A stretch of DNA of 64,000 nt from Chamaecrista fasciculata (GCA_003254925.1 QANZ01054569.1:91226-155225), one strand, 5' to 3'. Shown: positions 11,012 to 22,569, counted from the stretch's first letter. Made by a program: numbers and translations. The notes: generated by a model from the letters alone, not told the origin.

Positions 11012-11130
11012 TGTAATTTGATGACGGAAGGGATTTCGTTAAGGGTTCGTTGCAAGGAAGAAGAAAACTCCCGATGGGAATGCCATCGCTGGGCGAACGA
11101 AGTGGCCAAAAAGCGGGATTAAAGAACGCA
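11012..11130 (-). promoter_or_regulatory. Possible non-coding leader exon of the first FRS gene, with a uORF
   Basis: The minus-strand sequence ends at 11012 with a consensus-like donor, GTAAGA. It contains a short upstream ORF: ATG at 11086-11084, 15 codons (M-A-F-P-S-G-V-F-F-F-L-A-T-N-P), stop at 11041-11039. The exon's 5' limit is a guess. If real, the uORF could reduce translation of the main ORF. Transcript evidence would be decisive. Confidence 0.35.
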
Positions 11131-11334
11131 AAATTGATTGCTACAAGCCAAAACTTGCTACTAATTCATTGATTCTGCCATTTTTCGCAAGCAACGAAAC
11201 AACCATGGTGGAATTTTTAGGGAAACAGGTGATTGATGCGGTTATGGATGGTAGCACAAGTCCCCGGGAAATGATGAAGACCGTCTATGGAAAACGCAGT
11301 GAGACGAAGAGTAGAAATTTTTCTTCTTTTCTAT

Positions 11335-11892
11335 TTGGTGAAAGTCTCAAATGGGTCCCTTATGTATGGGATTGATTTCAAATTGGTCCCTTATCTGTCA
11401 TTTGTTTCAGATTGGTCCTACATATTTCCATGATATTTCAAATTGGTCCTGCGTGTTTCCATGATGTTTCAAATTGGTCTAAAAAATACTAAATGTGGTC
11501 ATATCTCTCTCATTTCAAGCTCAAATATGACGAATCCAAAGTTACGAGTTTCTTTTTACGAGTACATAGAGACCATCAATAAACGATGTCAAATCGTGTC
11601 TCAAAAGTGAATGACTCGTTTTACAGTCAAATAAGTGAAATTAGTCATATCATTCTAGTTTCAAGTTCAAATGCAACGAGTTTGAAAGTATGTACTAACT
11701 ATTGAAGAATTATTTCTTTGTCCAATTAAGATTACTAGTAAATAGGGTCAAATAACGTCTCGAAAATAGATTTGGAACCAATTTGAAACATCATAGAAAC
11801 ATATAGGACTAATATGAAATAAATAAAAGATAAGGGACCAATTTTAAATCTACCCCATACATAGGTGACCAATTTGAAACTTTAGACTTCCT
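11335..11892. repeat. Foldback element, GGTCCCTTAT family
   Basis: The left arm (about 11341-11500) reads AAATGGGTCCCTTATGTATG and CAAATTGGTCC. The right arm (about 11760-11885) holds the complements, such as ACCAATTTGAAACATCATAG. The middle contains the ATATCTCTCTCATTTCAAG phrase found in many related copies in this window. It has no ORF and ends next to the first FRS gene's proposed 5' end. Confidence 0.6.
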
Positions 11893-12829
11893 ATTTTAAC
11901 GCAGAAGGAATTAATTTTAGATCGTCTTCTCGTTTTCTATATATTTGTTTTTTGGATTATTTCTTGGACTCATTAGTTATTACACTATTTTGTACTGTAC
12001 TGACCATATATATTAAGGGATTATATCTTTTAAATTTTATTTATATTACACTTGATATTGACAAATTAGTTTATTGTAAAATTTAAATTAATATTTTTAA
12101 TGAAAATATTAAATTGATAATAATTATAATTTCAAAGTATTAAATTTTATAATTTTATATCCAAAAAATTAAATTAATAATTTATCATATTTTAAGAACT
12201 AAACCATTAATTTATATTAAGTCTAATTTTAATTTTTCTTAAGGTGTAATTATTTTTATTTTATAAATATCTTTAAATGGAAACTGTAAAATTCTCTTAG
12301 TAGCAGTATTCCACTGTTATGGTTAGGGACAAAAGTAGACAACTAGATTTGGTTATCCTCTCTCTTTTACTAGTGTTCTTCCCGCTTTTATTTTTTTAAG
12401 GTAAATTGCAGTTTGGTACTCTGTAATTAGGGGCGGTTTCACTTTGGTACCCTGAAAGAAAAATTTTTGCATTTTGATGTCCCGTGGTTTGCTCTGTTAG
12501 CGAATGGGTCCCTTGTGCTTATTTTCTGTTAAGATTTAACAGTTGTGACCACGTTAAAATGTCAAAAACTTCCCAACAAATCTTCTCTTATGCGTTTAAG
12601 TCCTTTCTCTTTACTAAAAGAGATCAAAACTTAAAGAAAATAAAAATTAAAGGGTACATTATGTAAATGGCCAACAATTTCCCCGGGTAAAACTAAAAAA
12701 TTTCCCTTGTTTCTTCTCAAATTTCAAACCCCAAATCTTTCATCTTCTCAATCCTCTGAAAATGGCCAACAATTATACCTAGAGATTATTATTAATTATT
12801 TGTTTAATTATTATTATTATACCTACAGA

Positions 12830-13125
12830 TTCGATAGAGATTTAAGGTGGAGAACGGGGGTGAAAATAGTTCCAATCCACTGTAACAACTGAAACAATTT
12901 CCAAATCACTCCCCAAGCATTAGAAGCAGCATACGAAGAAGCCGAATCCATGAACACCAAAGTAAGAGGCATCCTAATAACAAACCATCGAACCCATTAG
13001 GCGCCACGTCATCCATCACCTTCTCGACTTCCGACTTCGTCACTCTCAAAAACATCCACCTCATCTCCGACGAAATCTACTCCGGCTCCGTCTTCTCCGA
13101 CGACAAGAATTTCATCAGTGTCGTC
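12830..13125 (+). pseudogene. Captured, broken ACC synthase (ACS) fragment
   Basis: Translated pieces match well-known ACC synthase blocks: LRWRTGVKIVPIHC, FQITPQALEAAYEEAE, VRGILITN, then after a frame change KNIHLISDEIYSGSVFS. ACS is a PLP enzyme that converts S-adenosyl-methionine to ACC, the ethylene precursor. The fragment spans only a small internal part of the protein. It has an in-frame stop just before FQITPQ and a shift inside the expected NPSNPLG block, so it cannot encode an enzyme. The blocks run on with no intron gaps. The origin could be any of the several ACS paralogues. Confidence 0.7.
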
Positions 13126-13250
13126 GGCGACGACGTGGAGGAACAGAGCGCCGGCGTTGTTGCAGCCGATGAAGAAGGAGGCGGTGCCGGCGGCGCCGTC
13201 GTCGTGAGGGAGGAGGGAGAGTCGGCCGGCGAGAGGAGGTAAGAAATAGA
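13126..13250. other. GC-rich second captured piece, source unknown
   Basis: This very GC-rich stretch (many GCCGGC and GTCGTC motifs) sits between the ACS fragment and the right TIR of the element and looks like exon sequence. It is open in more than one frame, and I could not assign a family or strand. It may be a second host gene fragment in the same element or part of an extended arm. Confidence 0.35.
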
Positions 13251-13754
13251 GAGGATCGAGAAGATGAAAGATTTAGGATTTCAGATTTGAGGAGAAAGAA
13301 GGGAAATTTTTTAGTTTTAGCAGGGAATTGTTGGCCATTTTCATAATGTACCTTTTAATTTCTGTTTTCTTTAGGTTTTGATCCCTTTTAATAAAGAGAA
13401 AGGACTTAAACGTGTAAGAGAAGACTTGTTGGGAGGTTTCTGACATTTTAACATGGTCACAACCGTTAAATCCTAACAGAAAATAAGCACAGGGGACCAA
13501 TTTGCTAACGGAGCAAACCACGGGGCACCAAAATGCAAAAATTTTTCTTCCAATGTATCAAAGTGGAACCGTCCCTAACCACAAGGTACGAAACTGCAAT
13601 TCACCCTATTTTTTAACATTCCAGATGTCCCAAAGTTTGATGCAGATAAACAGATACTTTTTCTTTTAATTATCAAAATATTCATATTCCATGAATATCA
13701 TAAAACTTTATCTTCTCGATTTGGATTCGAACCCAAATCCAATAGCCCAAAAAT

Positions 13755-14575
13755 TTATTTTGGTCTCTAATATTTACCCTAAATTTTGTTTTGGTTGTTA
13801 ATTTTTTCTATTTTGTTTTGATCCTTAATAGTTTCTAAAAGTTTCATAATTATATATCTTTATTGTTTTAAACCCGAATGCGATTAAATAGAGCTACAGG
13901 TTAAGTTTGGTTAAGTTTGATGAGTTCTTTCTTTACGCACTTAAAGTCATTAGTAAACGAGATCAAATTGGGCATGAAATCGGATTTGGAAATTGGTTGC
14001 TTGTTTCATGAATTTGGTCATATTTATCTGATTTCAAATTTGAATACAAGGGAATCAAAGCTACAAGTTATTCTTGATGAGTTCTTTCTTTGTCTAGTTG
14101 AGACAGTTGATAGACAAGGTTAAATAATACTCTGAAGGTTAATATTGATGTTTCCACTAAACTCATTTTTGGAGTACTATTTGACCTCGTTTGTCAATGA
14201 CTCTAACTAGACAAAGAAAAACTCGTCAAGAGTAATTTGTAATTTCGATTACGTAGCGTTCAAATTTAAAACAAGAGAGATATAGCTAAATTCAAGAAAT
14301 AAGTGGTCCATTTTCATATTTGATTTCATGCTCAATTTGACCTCATTTGCTGATAATTCCAATTGGACAAAAAAAACTCATCAAACTTAACACGTAGCTC
14401 TTATTTAATTGCATTTGGGTTTGAAACGAGAGAGATATGAACATATTCAATATTTAGGGACCAATTATGAAACTTCTAGAAAACATCAATGACTAAAACA
14501 AAACAAAAAGAATATTATAGACTAAAACAAAATTTTGGATAAACATTCGGGACCAAACTAGAATTTTAGCCAATA
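13755..14575. repeat. Long foldback element
   Basis: The left arm opens near AAAAATTTATTTTGGTCTCTAA. The right arm closes near GGGACCAAACTAGAATTTTA. The centre has inverted copies of a phrase around GATGAGTTCTTTCTTTGTC and ACCTCGTTTGTCAATGAC. No coding capacity is seen. It belongs to the same loose superfamily as the elements near 11.3, 18.5, 50.3, 58.4 and 62.6 kb. Confidence 0.55.
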
Positions 14576-15105
14576 TAATATCAATTAGTTAAGAGATAAA
14601 TTAAGAAATATTCAACTAGTCTGTGATAATAAATTATTTTTATTTATAAAAATAATATTTTTAAATCTTATTGTTGAAAAAATATAAAATTATGAGGATA
14701 AATATAATGAAATAATTTAATAGTGTATTCATAGTTATAGTTCATTTTTATTTTTTAATCTTTATACATGTAAAAAATTGATATATTTTTATTATCAAGA
14801 AAATATTTATTTTAAGTTTTTTGTGAATCTAAAGCTAAAATTATTCTTAAAGTATGAAATAAGAATTGATTTTGATATTCAAATGCAACCTTTTAGGAAG
14901 ACAAAAACCCTTTATTCCAGCTTGGGTTTCAAGGATTTTACAACTATATGAACAGCTACATACAATATAGTCCAATGAAGAATGAATCATATGTGTGTGA
15001 ATTCTTGGCAAACGAAAAAAAAAAAAAAGAGAAAATCAATGAACTCAAAAGGTACAATAATCTATGTGCATTATATATATATTACTAGTATCATCCTTGA
15101 ATTAT

Positions 15106-18100
15106 TCAATCTTGTCTGCTACAAAGGCGGACCTTATTCAAGGACTCTTTAAATGCCTGCCAAGCAACCATATAATGTTCTTGGGACATCATCCCTTCTT
15201 CTACAACTTGCATTGCTCTTCTGTACAAATGATCATAACACTGAACAGAATTGGTAATATCAACATTATTAGAACTAAGATTTGGTACATACAATCTCTT
15301 GAAGTCCTTCCTCCATCTTGACAATATATACTGACATGGAATTTCTTCTACACCATTATAATTGAGGATACACAAGGCATGCCTGCATAGATAGCCTTTG
15401 AAGTTGAAGCAACTACAGATACAGCGAACCTCGGGTCCGGTTTTATCATACATGACTTCAAAATGCTTAACTTCCCTCACTACTGATTCTTCCCCTCCAT
15501 GTTCCTTGACTATGTACGTAACGATAGACCCATTTGTCTGAGTTTGCGTGATGTTAAAACAAGAAGACATCATCAACACCTCGTCTTGAAACTTACTGAA
15601 TATAGCATTCGTGTACAGTTTCGAGAGCTGCAACTCATAGTAGCTCCTTGTTTTCAGTATCGGGGTCGAATCTCTTGACTCTAAATCAGCAATAGCTTCT
15701 TTTTCATGCTTTTTTTGTTGAGCTTGTTCGAAAATGTCAAAGAATTCCATGAAAGTAGTTTGCTGAAGCACAGGATCATTGAAAAAGGGAATGAGGGACT
15801 CGTCCTTTTCAAAACCAGAGAGTCCAGCAAAAAATGTGTCCTTGGAATAAACAGGGACCCAACGCTCACGTTCTTCATGCAAATTTTGGAGCTTCTCATG
15901 ATTGCTTATTCCAAAATGAAGGGTCAGATCATCCCAAGCTCTCTCGAATTCATCTACCGTCTGGGAATCATATATCACTTTGGACAATGCCATCCGAAAT
16001 GTCTCGTATTCCCGCAACTGCGGTAAGTCTCCAAGTATGCTTTGCATAACTAGTGAGAGATAAATTTTATGGTGAGCTCTCGGAAAAACCTCTGCTATTG
16101 CACTTTGCATGGTCTTACATTGGTTTGTGATGATAGTTTGCGGTGGTCGACCGGACATACAAGTAAGCCAAGCCCTAAATAACCAAACATATGTTTCAAG
16201 TGTCTCATCAGCAATCAGACCACATCCTAGCAAAATAGATTGCCCATGGTGATTAACACCAACAAATGCAAACAGTGGAATCTCATAATTGTTTGACAAG
16301 CATGTTGAGTCGAATGCAACCACATCACCAAAGTAACCATATGCAGCCCTTGATCTAGAATCAATCCAAAAGATGTTCCTCATGTGTCCATCGTCTGTCA
16401 GATCCATCACATAGAAAAAATTAGGATTTGTCAATTGCCTGTGGCAGAAGTAGTTTGAAATAACTTCTGCATCTCCTTTTTTAAGTTTCAAATGCCTAGA
16501 AAAATTAACATGGTTGTTAGTTCCTTCGTCGTTAGCATTTGAGCTTCCATAACCCGATGTATCTATAACAGGTGTCCTATATAGCTTGATAGTTCGTACT
16601 TCAACATCAAGAGTTGGCTCAACCTTTCTTTTGGCTCCGATGTCCATCCTCTTATGTGATTTAGAGTTTTGTGCTCTCTCAGGATCAAATGAATGGTTAT
16701 GCTCAAGCCTGACTTCATCCACCCTCCATCTGTTCGATTCTACCAATCTCAACCTAATCATCGCTAGACAGCCTGTTCTTGTTTCTTTTCTACGACTATT
16801 TGCTTCTTTAACCGTTTTAAAACCCTCACAGTTGCAGCAGAGCACAGCACCTCGCTTCTCTTTGCTGTTTCTTTTGGTCCAGGAAGATTTAACCCTAATA
16901 GCAAATCCAAGATCTTTAGCATAGCCATTATAGTAGTTGTAGGCATCATCATATGTATCAAACTCCATCCCTACGATTGGTGGAGGGTAGTCTTTTAGTT
17001 GAGATTCTTCATTATGACAATCAATCACCACTGTTTCATCTCTCCCATCTTCGTGTTCGCTTCCATCAATCTGAAATAGTTGCCCACAGTCATTTTCGAA
17101 GTCATTGACTTCATCTTCAACCTCAAGCAATTGCTCACTGTTTGGTGATCCATCCTCTATCTGAAAAAATGTAATGAACATTCATTAACAAAAGATCTCA
17201 AAGAAATGAGTATGTATTGAAATTGAATTTCAAATTGGAAGCATCTGCCATCTGGATAACCAAGCTCATAAATGTCCTAACCTCAAAATATTTTTGTTAT
17301 TGACCAGTACTGAGGTGAGGTCATCATGATCCTCTATGCTTGCCTTTTCCTCTCACTATAAGATTAAACTTTTAACTCACCTCCAACATGCACTTTTTTT
17401 TGTAGCAAAAACACCCCTAAATCCTGAACAGTACAGGCAGGGATCTCAATGAATATACAGAATGGCTAGACATGTGTTACAGATTTAATGATTTAATCAC
17501 ATAAGTAAAGTTTTCTGGCGGCTCTAAAAGGGATCCTCAAAAAAAATTCAAAGCCATTAGAGGACTGCCATTTAAACTTCAAAATTTTCTTAAAGCTTCT
17601 ATCACTCTAAACTTACTGACAGTTACTTGAAGCGACACACTAGATAAGTAAAAATTCACAATTCAATTCTCTTCTAAAAAGGAAAACAAAACAATTGATA
17701 CTCCTAATTCCCCACATAGCAAGGGAAATTCAGCGGTGCCAAAAATTTGTCAGTCCAATGGTACCAATACCATTCTCTCAAAACTAGTGGATCCTTTAAA
17801 ATTGGATAACTAGAATTGCTGTAAGGTCAAAATATATGTAGGATCAAGCAGCTCCTTGAAAAGAAGAAAAGTTACTAAAGTCAAAAATGCCAATTCGATA
17901 TGCCTAAAAATAAGTCAAAAATGCCAAATTCATATCATTTACTCCACTTTTCTAACCACAAACAAAAACTCTTCACTAAACCTAGTTTAACTAACCGCTA
18001 CACTAATTTCCAACCATACTCAGATTTTACAGAAACATTCGGAGCCCAAAACCATCTTTCGTCAGCTCCCTTTTCAACCGAGCAGTGATTATAGCACAAA

Positions 18101-18353
18101 ATGGAAAACACACACCAAGTACCAAATACGAAAATCGTTTTCTTTTCTTTTGGATATGTATGTAAATCCCGAATCCAAATTGAAGCATAGTTTGGGAAAC
18201 AGAAAGAGGGCATAGAATTCATAAGCACAGCACTGGGAAACACGCACACAGGCATGAAATTTGAAGGGTTAGGAGAAGAATTACCGTGATATCGAGATTG
18301 TGAGTCGGCGACAAGCTCTTGCCGTCCGGAGAATACGTGGTATCGCCGGTCAT
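15106..18353 (-). CDS. FAR1-RELATED SEQUENCE protein, FRS6/FRS8-like, two exons (707 aa)
   Basis: Exon 1 is 18353-18285 (ATG at 18353, 23 codons starting M-T-G-D-T-T-Y-S-P). It ends ATCACG|GTAATT and joins in frame to exon 2 (17160-15106) after TTTTTTCAG. Domains: acidic N-terminus; FAR1 zinc-finger domain about residues 88-180; MULE transposase core about 265-430; SWIM finger C603, C605, C615, H617. The first DDE-type aspartate is present (D307 in VAFDSTC). The second position is N369 in IITNQ, where the neighbouring paralogue has D329, so catalysis is unlikely. The expected role is nuclear DNA binding and transcriptional control in light or flowering pathways, as known for the FHY3/FAR1 family. 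The 1124-bp intron has no recognisable element. Exon 1 was too short to show as a long ORF and is supported by frame, donor and position. Confidence 0.88.
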
Positions 18354-18509
18354 GGTCTGGCGATTGGCGAAAGTGTGAGGGCTCGGATTTTGCCCTAACC
18401 TTCTTTGTTTCGCGAAATCAGGTCCCCGTATTTCATGTTAATGCTCTTTGGCCCCACAATTTTGGGAAGTAATCATAGTGATAGACTGATAGTTTTGGTG
18501 TTATAGAGT

Positions 18510-20072
18510 TAGAAAGATTGGTTAAAACCTCAAATTGGTCCCAAATATAGAGGATAGATTTCAAATTGATTCTAAATGTTTCATTTATTTTAGATTGGTT
18601 TTCATGTTTCCATAATTGTTGGGTTAATTCTTTTTAAAACAAGTTTTAAATTTATAAAACCCAAGTGCAATCATACTATCGAAGCAATATACTAGATTTG
18701 AGGATCGGGTATCGACACACCGAGAATTTATTCATGAATTTACTCTAAACACAAATTACAGCAGTTCATTTAAGCTAAGCAACAATTACCGATAAAATAT
18801 TATATAAAACAAAGCTGAAATGTAATAAATGGATACTAAACTGAACACAGAAAAACTTCCTAGATATGAAATGTAAAGAACTTCCCTAGGATTGTCCCTA
18901 CTTAGCAATTTCACTTAACTAACTAACTACTCTTATTATGGACTTATGATTATGGTAAAGCTAACCTTGAACTCTTAATTACATGTAATTACCTTTCAGT
19001 CAATTATAAGCCTATTGAATCTAATTAATTCACTTATATTTCTACGATGAACTAACTACTATATCAATGCATTAAGCTCAAGTTCAATTGGTTCCCCTGG
19101 GCTAATAGATATATCTTTATCCTATTAACAAATTTCATTAGAAAAAAGAATTTAGAGGCAATCAATGCAAGACCTAACTTCAATCAATCTCTTTCAAGCA
19201 TAAATCAAAGCAATTCATGAAAATCCACAACATTGGTAGCCACACAAAGAAGGAGAAAGCATAAAACTCATTAATTGAACTTTAAAACCAAAATCATCTA
19301 CAATCAAAGTAATTAATCAGTCAAATTACATTACTAAGTAGTTATAACCCTAGAGAACTATAAAACCTAGCCTATCATACTAAAGAACATGAAATCATCA
19401 ATCAAGGTGAACCCTAAGCGGAAGAAAAGAGAAGAGATGAGAAAAAACCAAAAGAACACTACCAAATCTTCAGTCTAAATGCCTCTAATCCACTAAAATT
19501 GAAGTTTCCAAACAAGAATCCAAGCTTCTCCACCAATTTTGAGCTCTACTTGACCTCTAGGATTGCTCCTCAACGTCCAAAATGGTCCCCCCCCTCGATT
19601 ATGACGCAAACAATCGTAATTTTACGAAACTCTGTCATCGACTCGCCTAGGCGAGCAAGGCTCATTAAAGCTGAGCTAGAGGGAAATAGGGCGCCTAGGC
19701 GCTCAAATAGGTGCCTAGGCGAGAAAACGAACTCAGCATCACTAAAATCTTTGTTCCGGCTCCAAATCGCTTCATACGGAGAACCACAGACATTTCAACT
19801 TCTTCTATACATTTTAAGCTTCGATTCAAGGTCCCGAAACATAAAAAATTCAATCAAAAGAATGTCCAAAATCATCAGTTGACTTGAAAAACTTAAAACG
19901 AAAATCAACAAAACAAAACCAATAAAAACTTAAAACTAAAATCTAAACATCTACAACTAATAAAACACAAAATACTTACAAATTAAGCTTCATTAACGAT
20001 TAAAACATGGATAAAAGCCCTGAAATGACCTCAGAATAATTTCTCAAATTGATCCCAAACTATTGAATGTGT
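18510..20072. repeat. Foldback-family copy interrupted by a 1.4-kb insertion
   Basis: At 18525-18616 the repeat reads CTCAAATTGGTCCCAAATAT through GTTTCCATAAT. It resumes at 20036 with ATAATTTCTCAAATTGATCC and CCAAACTATTGAATGTG. Uninterrupted relatives (for example near 62.6 kb) join these two parts directly. The copy then stops at about 20070, where the copia fragment begins, so its other arm is missing. Confidence 0.6.
18617..20035. mobile_element. LTR-like insertion (possible solo LTR), 1419 bp
   Basis: It is inserted in the foldback copy with a 5-bp direct repeat ATAAT (18612-18616 and 20036-20040), the duplication size of LTR retrotransposons. It begins TGTTGGG, with a GGATCGGGTATCGA phrase about 80 bp in, typical of large plant Ty3-type LTRs. 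It has no coding region; the 127-codon frame at 19499-19882 has no known motif. A CGCCTAGGCG palindrome recurs at about 19645-19725. The right end is TCAGA, not the usual CA, which weakens the solo-LTR call; a small non-autonomous LTR element is the alternative. Confidence 0.45.
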
Positions 20073-20089
20073 CATGTTTATATTCAATT

Positions 20090-21430
20090 TCTCAAAAATG
20101 ATTGGATTTGTCCATGTGTTTTTATAAAAAAAGATCTGAATCAGAATTTGTTATTATTGCAGTATATGTTGATGATTTAAATATCATTGGAACCCCTAAA
20201 TGTCTTTCAGAAGCAGTAAAACTCTTAAAAGAGGAATTTGAAATGAAAGACCTTGGAAAGACAAAATATTGTCTTGGTTTAAAAATTGAACATTTAAAAG
20301 AGGGGGTATTTGTTCATCAATCAACATATGTTAAACGGGTCTTAGAACGTTTTTACATGGACAAGGCTTATCCTTTAAGTACGCCTATGGTAGTAAGATC
20401 ACTTGATGTGACGAAGGACCCTTTCCGTCCCCAAGGGGAAGGTGAGGAACTACTTGGTCCTAATGTGCCATATCTTAGTGCTATTGGAGCCTTGATGTAT
20501 CTAGCTAATGGCACAAGACCAGATATAGCTTTTTCAGTTAATTTGCTTGCAAGATATAGTTCTTCACCAATCAAACGACATTGGAAAGGAATTCAACATA
20601 TCTTTAGATACCTTCGTGGAACAGTTGATAAAGGTTTATTTTACTCAAATAAATCTAATTCATCATTAATTGGTTATGTCGATGCTGATTATCTATCTGA
20701 CCCTCACAAAGGGCGATCACAAACAGGCTATTTGTTTACATTTGGTGATACAGCTATCACTTGAAGTGATGTTTCACCAAAGTTCTTTACTCGCGATCGT
20801 CAAAAGGATGGTGAAATTAATGATCAACAAGTTCGATCAAATGATAATTTAGCAGATTTATTTACGGGGGTGTTGCCAACTACAACATTTGAGAAGTTGA
20901 TTTACCGAATTGGAATCCGCTGATTAAAAGATCTTCAGTGATGTAATAATGAGGGGGAGATACGCGTTGTACTCTTTTTTCCTTCGCCACGGTTTTGTCT
21001 CACTGGTTTTCCTGACAAGGTTTTTAATGAAGCAGCTTGTAATGCGTATCAATAAATTATGAATATTCAAGGGGGAGTATTGTAAATATATTATTTGTAA
21101 ATATATTATTTGTAAATATTCAAGTCTTATACCTAACATAGCACTACAATTAAAATTTCAAGACATATACCTAACATTTCACTATACTTAGAATGATTAT
21201 TAGGTGTTAGTGATGCACTACCTTATTTTTAATTATTAGCCTCTTCATACATGAATCATGAGGCATCTTTTGTAGGCTATAAATATAGCCATCTTCTTCA
21301 TCAATGTAGTGTGTGAGATATTCCCTTAATCTCAAATTTGTGTCATCCTTTGTGTTTAATCTCCTTCTTTGCTCTTTCAATTTAATTCCTATTGTAGAAG
21401 ATTGGCATACTTCATTAATATTTCATAACA
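20090..21430 (+). mobile_element. 5'-truncated Ty1/copia retrotransposon with 3' LTR
   Basis: The coding remnant 20102-20764 carries the end of a copia reverse transcriptase (AVYVDDLNIIGT, with the YVDD active site) and the start of RNase H (GYVDADYLSDPHKGRSQTGY). A stop follows, then the expected end of RNase H is mostly deleted: the frame picks up DNLADLFTGVLPTTTFEKLI at about 20845-20905. A purine-rich tract, AAGGGGGAGTAT, ends at 21080 directly before the LTR. Gag, protease, integrase and the 5' LTR are absent. It is inactive. Confidence 0.8.
21081..21430 (+). repeat. Copia 3' LTR, about 350 bp
   Basis: It begins TGTAAATATATT right after the polypurine tract and ends TTTCATAACA, so the ends are TGT...ACA. 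A TATA-like GGCTATAAATATAGCC at about 21276-21291 would be the LTR promoter. Confidence 0.6.
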
Positions 21431-21724
21431 ACTATTAATTAATTTGGCCAAAACACAACAATCATTGAGGTGCAAATTGTCTTAGATTAAACTTTAGACT
21501 CCAAGATTGAATTTTTTTAATATATATACACAATTAATTAATTAATTAACTAATGATAAATGATAAAAAAAATCTCGTGATTAATATATAACTACAAAAA
21601 CTAATAAAATAAAGAATCATCTAAATTATAAAAATGGAGCTCGCAATTAAATAATCAACTAACTTACATTAGAAAACGTGATTCATTTAATAAAGATAAT
21701 GACCATGATGATTAATAATTGCAC

Positions 21725-21778
<54 letters not shown>
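21725..21778. repeat. (TAT)n microsatellite
   Basis: About 18 uninterrupted TAT units. It lies at the edge of a foldback element (21780 onward). Confidence 0.9.
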
Positions 21779-21779
21779 G

Positions 21780-22030
21780 GTAAATTAACGATCACTAAAC
21801 TGATAACTTGATCTCTGAAAGACTGAAATGTACAGTTTAGTCCCTAAAATATTAAAACAGTATACTAATTAATCATTTTTATAGGCTAAATAGTATAATA
21901 CCGTTTGAATCTTTCAGAGACTAAAAAGTATATTATTTTGATCTTTTAAGAACTATATGTATATTTTAATCTCTTACGGATCGAATTATCAAATTCAATG
22001 ACCTTTCAAAAGATGAAATTGTTAATCTAC
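21780..22030. repeat. Short foldback element (AGTCCCTAAAATATT family)
   Basis: Inverted arms: AACTTGATCTCTGAAAGACT and TACAGTTTAGTCCCTAAAAT on the left, with AGAGACTAAAAAGTATATT and AATGACCTTTCAAAAGATG on the right. A close relative sits in intron 1 of the hydrolase gene (23105-23345), and a partial one lies at about 1900-2010. Confidence 0.55.
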
Positions 22031-22044
22031 TCTATTATTATTAG

Positions 22045-22445
22045 GTAAAAGTGCAAATTTGGTCCCATATCTTTTGTTCAGTTCCCAATTTAGTCTTGTA
22101 TTTTTTTTTTATAATGTCATATCTTTGCAAAAGGTCGCAATTTGGTCTCATATCATTTTTGTCTCATGTCTTTTGGTCATGTTACAGAATTGGTTCCATA
22201 TATTTATAAAATGATCAACCGTTAGTTAATCCTTTTACAAAGATACAAGACCACTTCTGCACATGACGCAAAGATATGAGACTAATTATGCAATTGAGCC
22301 AAAGATATAGGACTAAATCTGCAACAGAAAAATATATGGGACCAAATTGAGACCTGACCCAAAGACATGAGACCAAAATTACAACAAAAAATAATATAGA
22401 ACCAAATTGGAAATTGAGAAAAAAAAATGAGATCAAACTATGGCC
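22045..22445. repeat. Foldback element (ATATCTTTTG / GGTCCCATAT family)
   Basis: The left arm has GGTAAAAGTGCAAATTTGGTC. The right arm holds GGGACCAAATTGAGACCTGA and CCAAATTGGAAATTGAG in inverted sense. It belongs to the same family as copies near 45.65, 51.99 and 52.91 kb, which also share the central phrase with ACAAAGATA(T/C)(A/G)AGACCA. Confidence 0.55.
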
Positions 22446-22569
22446 TTATTATTTATACACACGATCGTCACTCGTCAGTCGTCGGCCACAATTTATCATT
22501 GCATGAACGGAAGCATCCAAAAAGAAAACAAAAGAAAAAAAAAATAAAAAACAGTGGCCAATATTTGTT

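Larger units (their letters stand above)
12400..13607. mobile_element. Pack-MULE-like element carrying an ACC synthase fragment
   Basis: Inverted arms of about 350 bp (12400-12758 and about 13250-13607) begin GGTAAATTGCAG on the left and, read inward from the right, GGGTGAATTGCAG. The flanks are nearly the same: an A, then a run of 7 T on the left or 6 T on the right, then AA. This fits a 9-10-bp target duplication with one T gained or lost. The centre (about 12820-13240) holds host-type coding fragments and no transposase. The structure matches the element at 2366-3413, but the TIR sequence and the captured gene differ. Superfamily call: MULE, by TIR length and flank size. Confidence 0.7.

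Noticed and set aside
13718-13742. tRNA T-arm-like sequence (GGATTCGAACCC region, minus strand)
   Set aside because: No matching acceptor stem, D arm or anticodon arm could be paired nearby; a chance match or decayed SINE piece is more likely.
6201-18353. FRS genes as active MULE transposons
   Set aside because: No TIRs or 9-bp duplications flank them, one lacks a catalytic Asp, and the domain layout is that of domesticated FRS transcription factors.
19499-19882. 127-codon ORF
   Set aside because: It lies wholly within the LTR-like insertion, contains the CGCCTAGGCG palindromes, and has no protein motif.
21725-21778. Regular short repeats considered as a CRISPR-like array
   Set aside because: Simple trinucleotide microsatellite in a plant nuclear sequence, with no spacers.
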